In this document: in pieces, positions 1 to 9,884 of the stretch | Position numbering within the stretch: position 1 is the stretch's first letter | Layout of the letters: every line of letters begins with the position of its first letter | Assembly (NCBI GenBank): GCA_963932145.1 | Contig: OZ010571.1 | Location: 112,163,427 to 112,227,426, forward strand | Direction of reading: 5' to 3' | DNA: 64,000 nt | Source of the DNA: Acanthosepion lycidas | Lineage: Eukaryota; Mollusca; Cephalopoda; Sepiida; Sepiidae | Made by a program: the position numbers and the translations under genes | Notes under the pieces: model-generated | What the model was told of the DNA's origin: nothing | What the model saw: only the letters and a program-made list of their open reading frames with translations | The model's database searches: none

Positions 1-1675
1 TTTTTAGCTTGGAGACTAGCTATATTCGAAACATGAAGAGGTAGTGGCTATATAGAGAAATATAAAGGGCGTTTATCCAATGTAGGGAGAAAGACTGAAG
101 TATTGTTAAAGACAATTCTAGAAAATCGAGTGTGCGAGTAAATCTGAGACAAAAAGGAAGTATTTTGTTAAAAGAAAATTTAGCTAGTGATTATGGGAAT
201 ATGAAAATAGTCGGTTGCATAAGAGAATGTAAAAATAAAGAAAAAACTAGAGAACGTCAGAGAGAAAGTGAAAAGCCTTCTAAAGATGAGAAAGGATTCT
301 TTGTGTTTGTCCGAGAAAGAGCGGCAGAAGAATAAATTAAGAACTAAAAATATAGATAGAATAAAAGAAAGGATCAAGATACGAAACTGATGAGAGCGAG
401 CGAATAGATTACTGAGAATATAGACATCATTTTTATTTGTGTGAAGACCCGGTATGCAGTGAGGTTAATGCTGTTGAACTTAGCAATGGCCGTATCGGAA
501 TATAAAATGTTCGGATTGAAGGCCAGGAAAGTAAATTCGGTTGAGAACCTAATTTCACCATAAGGCACTCATTTCAGCCGAACGATCAACCCAGCCAGAA
601 TCGAATCAATTCCAATGATTAGAGAGAAAAAGAGTAGATGAATTATGACAGCGAAAAAGAAGCACAGAAAGATACAGGAATAGAAGAAGTAAAAAAGCAG
701 GTGGGGGTGGGTTAAGGCGACATTACTCAGAACGAAACGTTTCAGAATATCGACGGTAATATTTTCATAACTGTTTACTTTACGTTCTACATCGCCTTAA
801 GGTGATTTTGAGACGGCTAATAGAGTGAGGCAGTAAATAGGTACTAGTTGAGCACACAACACCTTAAAGGTTTTTTTTTATCAAAAGCGCTTCAACTTTT
901 TTTCATTATCTGAAAAAAAAAGATTAATCGCGATATTCTCGTTGAGAGTTTTACCAGACATCGTAAGGAGTATATCTTGCAGTATACGGTGAGGTGGAAA
1001 GTCTTGTCACCCCTATAAAGACATCAGAAATAAAAGATTTTACTGACATAAAAACGATGTTGTTCATACAGTTCTTCTCATGTGTGACAGCGTCAATGAA
1101 CTCAATAAATTGAACCCATTACACATGTTTTGGATTATTTTTTCTATTTTTCTCATTACTTTTTGGTAGGGGGTAATTTCGGACCACTCCGTAGAATCAT
1201 GACAAAAAGAGGAAAAGTTATTTTTTATTTTCCTTTACTGCATTCTCGTATTAACTAAATCTTTTATGTTATACATAAAATTCCATTATCAGTTTTATTA
1301 CTAAGGTTGTTTTCAGGTTTAATGGTAACTCTTTTCATGCAAGCATAGATTTTGTGTTTATTGACCGAATATTTGGCCGACTGAAATTTATAAATTCTTT
1401 TTCGTAATGCAATTTTTCAGGAGCCTTATGTTAACTAAATTTTAACGTAATTTCTAGTATTGATCGGAGTTTGTTTCCTAAAATGTTCTTTAATATTGTG
1501 TTGAAATTCAACATTTTGATGATATGCTTATTTCCCTATCCAATTTACGTACGCCTTCCATTGTAGTTTTTGCTTCAGTTAGAAATCATTAGGCGATGAA
1601 ATTTTTATTTTTTTGTGAATAAGTGGGGCTATTTTAAAGATTTCTTGAGGGATTTTTTAAAACCAAGATAATTCA
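1..1675. other. Unassigned AT-rich intergenic DNA
   Basis: I recognise nothing coding here. Bases 200-370 are GA-rich with short open frames on both strands that resemble no protein I know. The rest is AT-rich with homopolymer runs, for example T runs near 870-900. Confidence 0.5.
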
Positions 1676-1679
1676 TTGG

Positions 1680-1990
1680 TTATTTACACTATTTATATAT
1701 TCGCAACATTGTTCTCTTTGCTGTTGAAATTACAATGTTCCGGTCGTTGAGTCATCAAACCTTCCTCAGGTTTATATCGATCTGGATAACAGACGGGGCA
1801 ATCTGAAATGAACTATTTATTTAATCGACGTGGTTAGGCAGTTCACATTCTACTGTCAGTGTCTAGTTATAACGTCTAGTTATTTTGAATACTGTTCAGT
1901 TATTACACGCCAGTATCCCTTCAGTCTAAGTATACATCGCCCAGACTTCGAATTCAAAGTCAGAGTTATTCAAATCAACGGTTTCATTTT
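1680..1990 (-). repeat. Diverged tRNA-headed SINE, family S2
   Basis: The interval resembles the copies at 4196-4498 and 17036-17342. It has the same order of landmarks: a short-period TTTACA stretch, an ACAATGTTCCGGTCGTTG block (1734-1751), then CCTTCCTCAGG (1761-1771). The tRNA-like head, expected at the right-hand end on the - strand, is too decayed for its promoter boxes to be called. Family membership is inferred from shared landmarks only. Confidence 0.4.
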
Positions 1991-2830
1991 TTGGTTAATA
2001 TTTTGGGTTAGTAACATCTGACGGTGTTGAGCAAAACCACCACAATCCTTGTTCCTTATCTCCTTTACTAAATCTGTTATAATTGATCGATAAAAAGATG
2101 TATTTGAATTTTTAACTTTTATTATTAACTCGTCATATTTAATTTCTAAGATGGATTTAGGATTTCTGCAATCATTGCTTCCATTCCATTTTCAGAACTT
2201 ACTTTTTCCTTCGAAAATGTTTAACGTATGTTCCACTTTTTGAAAGACTTGATAAAAATATTTTATAATATTTCTAATATAATTCTTAGCCTGTCTATGA
2301 ATACCTATCCTTTTAACATATCATCGGTACACTGGCTTCTCGAGGTAAAACAGGAACGCTAATTTCTATTATGATATTCTTTTTTAGATGTTGAAGCGAA
2401 TGCTTAAAATGATAAAGACCCACTTATTTTTATCTACATTTATACACGCCAAGAGCCTTGGAGATAATTATTTCTACTGTGAAAATTTAGGTTTTTTATT
2501 TTTATATTTTCCTATACGTATTCATATCTGAACATTTATATTTTCATGTATACCAGTATTTATGTATGAATATTTCTTTATACGACTTGAAAACTTTCGG
2601 TTCATAAATTTAGGTTTTGTTAATTAGGTAAGAATTTAGGAAGTGGGTTGTATTGAGAAAACTTCAGTATCACTCCACGTCCACACAGAGGGAGGAATGA
2701 AAACAAAACTGTATGTAAGGAGAGTGCGTTGGTATTGATACAGTACATTAAATTATCTTATCAGATCCGATAACTAGAAATATACATGTTAGAGCATTTG
2801 GTATGTGTTCAATTTTAAATCATCCCATTG

Positions 2831-2834
<4 letters not shown>
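1991..2834. other. Unassigned AT-rich DNA
   Basis: No coding potential, RNA gene or recognisable repeat seen; AT-rich with short ORFs only. Confidence 0.5.

Positions 2835-2862
<28 letters not shown>
2835..2862. repeat. (TA)n microsatellite
   Basis: Uninterrupted alternating TA of about 28 bp just upstream of a LINE fragment. Confidence 0.95.
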
Positions 2863-2865
<3 letters not shown>

Positions 2866-3017
2866 GGCTCCCAGTCATGTCCGAGTATCGGGTTCTGTCA
2901 ATCTTTTAAGTCCTATGTTCACGGTTGATGTTTATGTTTGACATGACTTGCGAGGCCCAATCGGTGGTGGAATAGTCGCGGACAGTTCTCACAGGGGAGG
3001 GTAGTGGGGAGGACGGG

Positions 3018-3293
3018 ATCGTCCACGTCCACAGGATGGATCCTCCCAGGCTCCCCAAGAAATTCCTATATTGCGAGCTGGCCATTAGGACAAGACCACA
3101 AGGAGCACCCAAAATACGCTACAAAGACCAACTAAAGCTCACCCTGACACTTACAAACACCAGCTCCACCTCGTGGGAAGAAACTGCTAGGAACCGAACC
3201 ACGTGGAGGAGATCAATACACGATGGCATCGCGGACTTCGTGGAAAGGAGGTGCGAGAATGAAGAGGCAAGGCGACGAAGGAGAAGAGAGCGC
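3018..3293 (+). pseudogene. 3' fragment of a non-LTR retrotransposon ORF2
   Basis: An open stretch (methionine at 3036) encodes MDPPRLPKKFLYCELAI, then GAPKIRYKDQLK, then SSTSWEETARNRTTWRR and a basic tail. This matches the pattern of the extreme C-terminal tail of many LINE ORF2 proteins in molluscs and vertebrates: (R)LPKxLLYGEL, GxPxxRYKDxLK, then SWExxAxDRxxWR. There is no RT or endonuclease domain, so it is a 5'-truncated copy. The open frame continues into a TA microsatellite at 3294, which gives its artificial YIYIYI ending. Upstream bases 2870-3017 are probably part of the same insertion, but no frame is clear. It is not a host gene. Confidence 0.7.
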
Positions 3294-3340
3294 TATATAT
3301 ATATATATATATATATATGGATATATATATACATACATAC
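3294..3340. repeat. (TA)n(TACA)n microsatellite
   Basis: Alternating TA followed by TACATACA units, separating the LINE tail from the next SINE. Confidence 0.9.
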
Positions 3341-3700
3341 ACAGAGGATGCAGTGGATAGCAGAATCGGAGAGTAGATTTCGAATTCCAGTCGAATCCAT
3401 TACATTCACTTACGTGCTAATACCTTTCTGAAAGGTATGAATCCTTTTGTTCCTCTCTACACCCCAGTTTGGCTCTATAGCCTTGAATGGGAACTGGTCT
3501 AGGAGAAAAGAAACATTGAATTCAAAACCTGCGGAGGCTAATTTGGGGACAATGTGCACCAGGTCTGTATCCGGCACTGCAAAATGTGTGGTTGGCTCTG
3601 CAAAACTACAGTCAAATCATGTATGCAGGTGTTTGCCTGTCGGTTCCTAGGAACTGAGTTGCTTGACCCTCATACGTCTAAGAAAACGCCGGGAGAGTTC
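3341..3700 (+). repeat. tRNA-headed SINE-like element, family S3
   Basis: The first 60 bp resemble a pol III promoter: an A-box-like GCAGTGGATAGCAGA near 3350 and a B-box-like GATTTCGAATTCC near 3377. The same sequence occurs inverted at 9645-9880, sharing CCATTACATTCA, the block around AATCCTTTTGTTCCTC and ATAGCCTTGRATGG. The second half (3490-3690) recurs inverted at 49850-50130, sharing GAATTCAAAACCTGC and GCTTGACCCTCATAC. Three copies joined by different parts imply one dispersed element of at least 350 bp. The short ORFs inside are not genes. Confidence 0.6.
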
Positions 3701-3731
3701 AGCATACACACACACATTATATATATATATA

Positions 3732-3810
3732 TTAGGTTGGTGCAAAAATAATTTCGTTTTCTAACATATGTTACTATGTGAGAAAACGAAATTATTTTTG
3801 CACCAACCTA

Positions 3811-3811
<1 letters not shown>
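3732..3811 (+). mobile_element. Mariner-type MITE, subfamily A (80 bp)
   Basis: The element starts TTAGGTTGGTGCAAAAATAA and ends with the inverse ...GCACCAACCTAA, flanked by TA at 3730-3731 and 3812-3813. The two halves pair over almost the whole length around a small central loop. The terminal motif and the 80-bp length match the known MADE1/mariner pattern in animals. It encodes nothing and would depend on a mariner transposase; the relic at 25969-26745 has a similar 5' terminus. It sits inside a TA microsatellite. Confidence 0.92.
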
Positions 3812-3839
<28 letters not shown>

Positions 3840-3841
<2 letters not shown>

Positions 3842-4195
3842 GGAAGGAGATTGTTCTATGTAAATATGTGTGTCTGATCAATTACATACTGTCTTGAAAC
3901 AGTAAATGTGGGAAAAACATATAACTTGGTTTTAAACCAGGAAAATTTTCAAACTTCTAAAAATAGAGATTTTTCGTTAATTACACATTTTGGAAACATG
4001 GTTGTTTATCGTTAAAATGAAAACGATAAACAGCCAATCCAGTCAAAAGTACGTAACACTTTCACTAACAATAATGGATGATATTGGATATGAATAAATT
4101 AAAAAAAGAAGCTGTTAAAACATTCATCAATGATGTAAGAAGAAAAGAAAAAAAACAACAGATATTCACGAGTTTTGAGATTTGATATATTCGAC
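3840..4195. other. Unassigned DNA with a small inverted repeat
   Basis: No gene seen. An 11-bp perfect inverted repeat (TGTTTATCGTT at 4003-4013 against 4022-4032, loop of 8) is the only structure noticed. Confidence 0.5.
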
Positions 4196-4498
4196 TACAC
4201 TATTTACATTATTCGGACTATTGTCCTCATCTTTGTCTCCCTATTTATTACAACGTTTCGGTCGTTGTATGCTCTGGCCTTTTTCAGGTGGTTAGAATGT
4301 CAAAATGAACCCTTTATTTCGCTCACTGGGGTAGACTGTTCTAGTTACACGTACCATGATTTTAATGGATGTCTGTAAGCAGTTATCTCCTATTAATTCC
4401 CTCTCCAAAATCTCCACCGCCTTAACCGTGTATTGAACTCGCACTCTTTTGGTCCTTTCACTAGACCTAACAACTGTTATCCACTGTGCCATGTGTCC
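4196..4498 (-). repeat. tRNA-derived SINE, family S2
   Basis: Read on the - strand from about 4498, the head contains an A-box-like GGCACAGTGGATAACA and a B-box-like GAGTTCAATAC spaced as in tRNA genes. A 3' body follows with CTGAAAAAGGCC and CGACCGAAACGTTGT. A clear paralogue lies at 17036-17342 and a diverged one at 1680-1990, all in the same orientation. No poly(A) tail is evident. The tRNA of origin cannot be decided by eye. Confidence 0.65.
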
Positions 4499-4499
4499 T

Positions 4500-5700
4500 T
4501 GAATTTCTGGGTATTATAAACCTAATATCTCAGCAATCATTTTTTTTTACCGGTGCTCATTTTGCAATTATTGCTGTTATCATTTCATGTTTTTACTAGA
4601 GCTCATAATGCAATTTTTGTTGTTGTTATTGCTTTTCTCTGGCACTCCTTATTACTGGTTCCCATAAAAGAGAAATTCAACGGATATTATACGAGGAGGA
4701 TTTTGTATGTTTCTAAGAGAATGAGTGTCATAAAAAATAACTATAAAATTAACTATAAACAAAAAGTAAGAATCGAAGTACAGATAGAATAAAGTATAGA
4801 AACATATAACGAAAAATTGATTAAATAAATCGTTATTCTGAAGAAATGGATTGCACTTTATCTGCAGAAATTTCGGTGGATTTCTGAAAACGTGACGAGT
4901 ATAAATGAACGTAAGCAAATGCGTAAAGAAATATGATTAATCACGCTACAAAGACAAGATGCGGGATGGAAAAGCAGCAAAGATTAACAATATGCATATT
5001 ATACAGGAGCATCATCTATTGTAAAGACGAGGTGGTTTCAAAGCACACAACAATGCAAAAAGAAAATGAAGTAAGTGATATGGAGAACTAACTTCTTAGA
5101 TTTGTATGCGTATAAAAACAAAAAAAGAAAAAAAATTGAAATGATCACTGACGCATGTTGATGAGCTAGCTATGATCAAACGAAAAAAAGAAAGTGGGAA
5201 AGATTGAGAAAATGAGGAAGAGAAACTATAATAAAAGTCGCTGACTGAATATGATATAAAGAAAAATATTGTCAGAATAATACAGCAACGACAGGTATTG
5301 ACCAGGGGAGAGATAATTAGAAAGAGGCAGAGTGGAATACAATAAGATTTTAGCAGGATGCATTATACTAAATTATTCTTCGTTGTTCTCAGTCTATATT
5401 ATTCACAGAAGTCTTCTACAAAACCACATATGTTAACTGAATTATCGTCATTATCAATGATGCAATTGTCCATTGTTCACTGCCGTAGACGTGGGTTAAT
5501 ATTATATTGCATCTCAACTCTCTTTCCATTGTTTCTAACGAGTTTTTTTTTTCCTTTTAATATTTGCTCAGTTTTTGGAACTCGTTTTTCATGATTCCAC
5601 TAGGATTTCACTTGCACATTTTCTATCACCTGATAAATCACTTTTCAGGTAGGTAAAACTCCATAATTTTTCGATTTTAACGTATTTCATTCTTCAGTTG
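4500..5700. other. Unassigned AT-rich DNA
   Basis: Nothing recognisable. A-rich on the + strand between 4730 and 5340, with short unrelated ORFs. Confidence 0.5.
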
Positions 5701-5704
5701 GGTT

Positions 5705-5880
5705 GTCGGTCTTGATAACAATCATACAATCTAGTGATTTTCCAAGCGTAGCTTAGGTGTGGCACAAGGCGGAAGGTATGGGGCACCCAGTGAGGATCGA
5801 ACTCACTACTCAGTCGTAATTGTTCTAGCGAGACAAGCTTGCTAACCATTACACCACCTAGAGGTACCCAAACAATCACA
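5705..5880 (-). repeat. tRNA-derived SINE, family S1
   Basis: On the - strand the head reads GGTGTAATGGTTAGCAAGC (A-box region, complement of about 5838-5856), then GAGTTCGATCCTCAC (B-box, complement of 5791-5805). A body follows with CACCTAAGCTACGCTTGG. Further copies are at 38035-38165 (-) and a direct dimer at 46565-46830 (+). The promoter boxes are well kept, but the acceptor stem does not close as in a functional tRNA. Confidence 0.75.
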
Positions 5881-5899
5881 CAATCTATGCGTCTTCTCA

Positions 5900-7145
5900 C
5901 AACGTATGCAAGTGCGTCAGTCCTATGAATACTAGAATTCTTACCAGAATATATTACAGGTAAAAAAAATTAAACATATACGTAGATAACACTATGTTGG
6001 TGGTAGACAAAGTAGGAAAATTTCAGAGACTGCAAGTAAAAGAAAGCGAGTACAAAAGAACAATGGATAGATATAGAAAATATTAGAATCTATAGATTGA
6101 TGGAGTCTCAAAATAAAGACTAATTATTTTTTTTAGCAATATCGGTTCGAATTAATTTGAACCGATCGAAAGATATTTTATGAACGTTTTGATATATGCC
6201 TTTTAATTCCTCTAAAAATTCTTAATGCTGCACATTATTTACTGTCGGAAATATTTTCCCCGGGCTAATTTGTAATGGCTTTAAGTTTCTCAGCGGGATT
6301 CAAGTAACCGTCAAATCCATCATTTCTGAAAAGCAAAAAGTAACATGGAATTTTACCTCGCCGTTTTCTTGGCTCCGAATGTGAGACGCACGATTGCTTG
6401 CCTCCCAAATGACTCAACAATCAAACTATGCAACAAGTGTCAAATATTTAGGTTTTATTCATAGCTCGCGGCCGAAATGTCAGAAAAATCCCAGGAGACC
6501 ATATGTACAAAGGTTAATTAGGTGACACACCATGAATATACATTCTATCTAGATATTTATCTAGATAGATGCTAAATTGGTAAAAAAAAAAATAAACTGA
6601 ATTACAGATTAATAAACTAGAAAGGTCAATACGTAAAGAAGGCATCATTTTAAATAGAAAATTCAAACACATTTTTGATTAAAAGAAAATGAAATTGATG
6701 AGCAATGAGAAAAAAGTGCAAAAACCAATTATCTAAGTATAAAGAATATAAAAAAAAATAAAGAAACTTTTCGGAATGTCTGTTAGTTATTTAGTATCGA
6801 CACAAAGTCAATGTAGAGCAATGGTAATGGCACGAACTTGTAATGAATAATTGATTAGTTTTGTAAGCATTAAAGGACAATATGCCCATTTGTCTCAATA
6901 GAATGGAAATGAAATAGAAGAGGAAGATGCCGGAGGGGAAAGTGAATTGCTTTTGCATCTGTTTTCAGAAAGGTAAAAACGAAATGCATAATTAGTGATA
7001 GCGAAAATATGATGAAAATTTTGAAAGGGGGTAAAAGGAAGAGTGAAAAGAGAATGTACAAAATTAGAGAAAGAAAGAAAAATATAGGAAGAAACGCTAA
7101 AAAATTTATATAAACTGGGTATAAAACAATCATTTTCATTCTCTT
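5900..7145. other. Unassigned AT-rich DNA
   Basis: No gene found. A 26-bp near-perfect palindrome (ATCGGTTCGAATT and its inverse, 6141-6166) and a smaller one around TATCTAGATA near 6545-6570 are the only features noticed. Confidence 0.5.
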
Positions 7146-7146
7146 T

Positions 7147-7149
7147 CTA

Positions 7150-7195
<46 letters not shown>
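7147..7195. repeat. (CT)n(AT)n compound microsatellite
   Basis: About 20 bp of CT repeats followed by about 29 bp of AT repeats. Confidence 0.95.
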
Positions 7196-7199
<4 letters not shown>

Positions 7200-7329
7200 G
7201 ACATGTTTCATTAAATAATATAGACAAGTTTTGTCTATTTATTTTAAGCAAATTCCTTTCATATTGTCTGATAAGCTTAATAACATTATTATTGAAAGAC
7301 GAAAGAAAATCATCATATTGATGCAATTT

Positions 7330-7760
7330 TTTTAATCCTATCTAAGCTTTTGGCTTACAAAAGCCATCATCAGAGACGACAAGTATATTACAATCATTTA
7401 AACAATAAACGGACATAGCAACAATGACAGTTTGTTTTGTTTGCATGGAAGATTTCCAAGCAACAACAAACGCGTGCATTGGAAACGAAAATCGCACCGC
7501 GGCCCATGGCGTCACACATGACTACGCGAGAGTGAAAACGAGAAGTGTTAAGTATGCGAAACCGTTGGTATAAAGCAATGGCTTCTGTTATAAATTACAG
7601 GCATTTAAGTATATTTGTGGAGATTTCATAGTTTATATTGTTCATGTTAGGTTTCAACTTTTTTATGTATATAGCGTCAAGAATCTTTTTGTTTTTGTTT
7701 GTTGTTTCATCTATTACATCCAAGTCAATTTTAGTTTTTGTTTGTTTCATCTAGTATAAC
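7330..7760 (-). pseudogene. Penelope-like element tail: GIY-YIG endonuclease C-terminus and 3' flank
   Basis: On the - strand an open frame runs from about 7735 to a stop at 7595-7597. It contains KILDAIYIKKLKPNMNN, which matches the conserved C-terminal signature of GIY-YIG nuclease domains (EAxxIxxLKPxLN), here with Asp for the usual Glu. About 60 codons remain, so this is only the last part of the endonuclease that Penelope-like elements carry after their reverse transcriptase. Downstream, at about 7328-7375, the sequence contains CTGATGATGGCTT, a short loop, then AAGCCAAAAGC. This is a stem with flanks like a degenerate hammerhead ribozyme core, as known from Penelope terminal repeats. 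The conserved G of GAAA is replaced by A, so activity is unlikely. A stray GIY-YIG domain of other origin is possible. Confidence 0.6.
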
Positions 7761-7890
7761 CAACTCAGTTTAAACATTAATTTTCATAGATAGTTATATA
7801 AGAGTAGAATCAGCTTATTAATAAAAGTGTATTATTATTTTTTTTATTAATATGTCCAAAAGGCACAATTCGGGCTTTGTTTGATCGAAA
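7761..7890. other. Unassigned AT-rich spacer
   Basis: Sequence between the Penelope-like tail and the next SINE. It may be upstream Penelope coding sequence that has decayed beyond recognition. Confidence 0.4.
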
Positions 7891-8035
7891 GTCCTAAGTG
7901 ATCGATCAGGTAAGCACGCCAGATCTAGTGATGGTTCCCCATAGGGGATGCAGTTTCGAATCCTGCCGGAGGACACAAATTTTTCTGACAAGATTTCTCG
8001 AATATTCAGGCTGGGAAATGTAGTTGTATAAAAAA
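7891..8035 (+). repeat. tRNA(Ser/Leu)-like SINE, family S5
   Basis: Bases 7891-7974 (84 nt) start GTCCT and end AGGAC, giving five acceptor-stem pairs. They contain a B-box GCAGTTTCGAATCCTGC and an extra stem like the long variable arm of class II tRNAs (Ser or Leu). The D-arm is poor and the anticodon stem has a mismatch, so a working tRNA is unlikely. A tail (ACAAATTTTTCTGAC... to AAATGTAGTTG) follows that recurs inverted at 58920-59085, and the head recurs at 31600-31735. This shows a dispersed SINE rather than a single pseudogene. Confidence 0.55.
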
Positions 8036-8164
8036 AAATATTTAATTAAGAAAGAGTATCGAGTCTAATATGAGTATCCATAAAAATAAAGTTTAAACCA
8101 AATAAAATAATATGTCAAGATGTCGGATTTAATCAAATTTCTTAAAATAAATTCTCTCATATCT

Positions 8165-8189
8165 ATATATATATATATATATATATATA
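8165..8189. repeat. (TA)n microsatellite
   Basis: Alternating TA, about 25 bp. Confidence 0.9.
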
Positions 8190-8383
8190 ATGCTTGTATA
8201 TATTCATATGTGGTGGACTAAAGATTATAGGCTCGTATCTGATATCCTATTGTGGCCGTCGAGTGTTCAATAACCGAGCTAGAGTGCTTAGAGATATATA
8301 TATACTTTCTATATATAAGAAGCAACAGTGTGGTGGCCAAGCTTCACGCTGCTATGCGATTTTCAGACAGTCACTTCACATAC

Positions 8384-8493
8384 AGACAGACAGACAGACA
8401 GACAGACACACACACACACACATATATATAATTCATTTATCCTGTGAAGGTTAGATAAAAACATCAATGTATCTACAAAAATGCACACACACA

Positions 8494-8544
<51 letters not shown>
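8384..8544. repeat. Microsatellite cluster (CAGA)n, (CA)n, (TA)n
   Basis: About seven CAGA units, then CA repeats to about 8422. After a short unique gap there are CA repeats and a 48-bp TA run (8497-8544). Confidence 0.95.
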
Positions 8545-8549
<5 letters not shown>

Positions 8550-9640
8550 TGTGTGTGTAAAGAGACAGCGCATCAATATAGAGTATTAAAAGAAAGCCAA
8601 ATGCGTTAGAAACCTTTTTGAAGTACAAGGAAATCGGGAGGGAATTTGGATGTTGAATGAGAGGAACAATCAAGAATGCTGAATGTATTACAAGGGCATC
8701 TTACTGACAAAAGAGTTGAAAGACTTGTCGACGCCAGGTTATTGAGGAAACCATAGAAACCTTCAGAATTGATATTTGCTGAAGAAAGAACAAGTCTGGA
8801 AATAAAAAAGAATAAACTTTATTGACAAAAACGTCTCCATTGAGTCCAGTTTTTGAAGATACAGAAACACTGTTCAATGTACCTGATGTGTTTGCATTGA
8901 AAACTAAAGGAAGCCAAAGAATGCGTGGCCTCTGACAAATGCAGCATTTGATGCAAACAAACAGCACATCCCGAAATTGATACTAAATCAGTATCCAAAC
9001 AATTTTTCTCGAAATCTTAATTTGCTTTTCTTTTCTATGTCATAAGCAAGTTTAAAACGAACTCTTTATTTATTAATAGAGGAAATTACACTTACAAATC
9101 AGCCAAATGTGATATCTTTAAACTAACATGCAAGTGAAAATGAGTCAGAGTGATATTTACGACAGATATTATGTCTAACTAATAAAACAAATATGAAAAA
9201 GCATATCCCGATACAAAGAAAATGAGTATTGATGTTAAGCATACACGCTTGCATATATTTAGAGTCCTGAGCACATTCACTGGAAAATGTTTCATAGGGA
9301 TTCTCGATAGATGTTAGACAACTTAATAAAATATGCTTGAAGGCAAACTGAAGTTTTAAATTATGATTGTTTACACCACAATCCTGAAAGAATAATTGTA
9401 TGCTAGTTATTGTCTCGAATTAAAATTTTGTGTTTCAAAAATTAGATGAACCGTTTTTATTTAATTTCAATATTTATGTAAGTCATAGAATCGTGCATAG
9501 TGTCACTGTCTTCCTGCACTTTTACATATCACTAAAAACAACAAATTATAAAAAACATTTTGTTATAAATAAGTTGTTTTTGTTCAGTTATGTGTCATGC
9601 GTGATACACGCTTAGACGATCATGTTACTTTCGATACATA
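8550..9640. other. Unassigned AT-rich DNA
   Basis: Short ORFs on both strands, none resembling a known domain. Confidence 0.5.
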
Positions 9641-9644
9641 ACTG

Positions 9645-9880
9645 AGGGGCAGATTTTTCACGCAGTAGGTTGCCATTTCTTTCTGCAGTAGACCAGTTGC
9701 CATCCAAGGCTATGGGGCTCGGTCTATCCTATTTACCCAGAGCTGGTGGGGGAGAAGAGGAGGATTCATAACTTTACCAAGGGAATTAGCACGTAATTGA
9801 ATGTAATGGATCTGACCAGAAGTCGAACTCGGCTCTCCGATACCTCAATCCGAACCGCTATCCTTTGAATGTTAATCACG
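9645..9880 (-). repeat. tRNA-headed SINE-like element, family S3, 5' part
   Basis: Inverted copy of the first two thirds of the element at 3341-3700. On the - strand it reads AGGATAGCGGTTCGGATTG (A-box-like), GAGCCGAGTTCGACTTC (B-box-like), CCATTACATTCAATTACGTG and ATAGCCTTGGATGG. It lacks the GAATTCAAAACCTGC portion seen in the other copies. Confidence 0.6.
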
Positions 9881-9884
9881 TTTA

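Noticed and set aside
388..412. CTGATGA followed by GCGAATAG as a hammerhead ribozyme
   Set aside because: The second box is GAATAG, not GAAA, and no stem II or flanking stems form; chance match.
3036..3431. 131-codon + frame as a host gene
   Set aside because: The N-terminal 85 codons are a LINE ORF2 tail, and the remainder translates a TA microsatellite and a SINE.
7891..7974. Functional tRNA-Ser gene
   Set aside because: The acceptor stem closes at only five pairs, the D-arm is poor and the anticodon stem has a mismatch; related copies with a common tail show a SINE.
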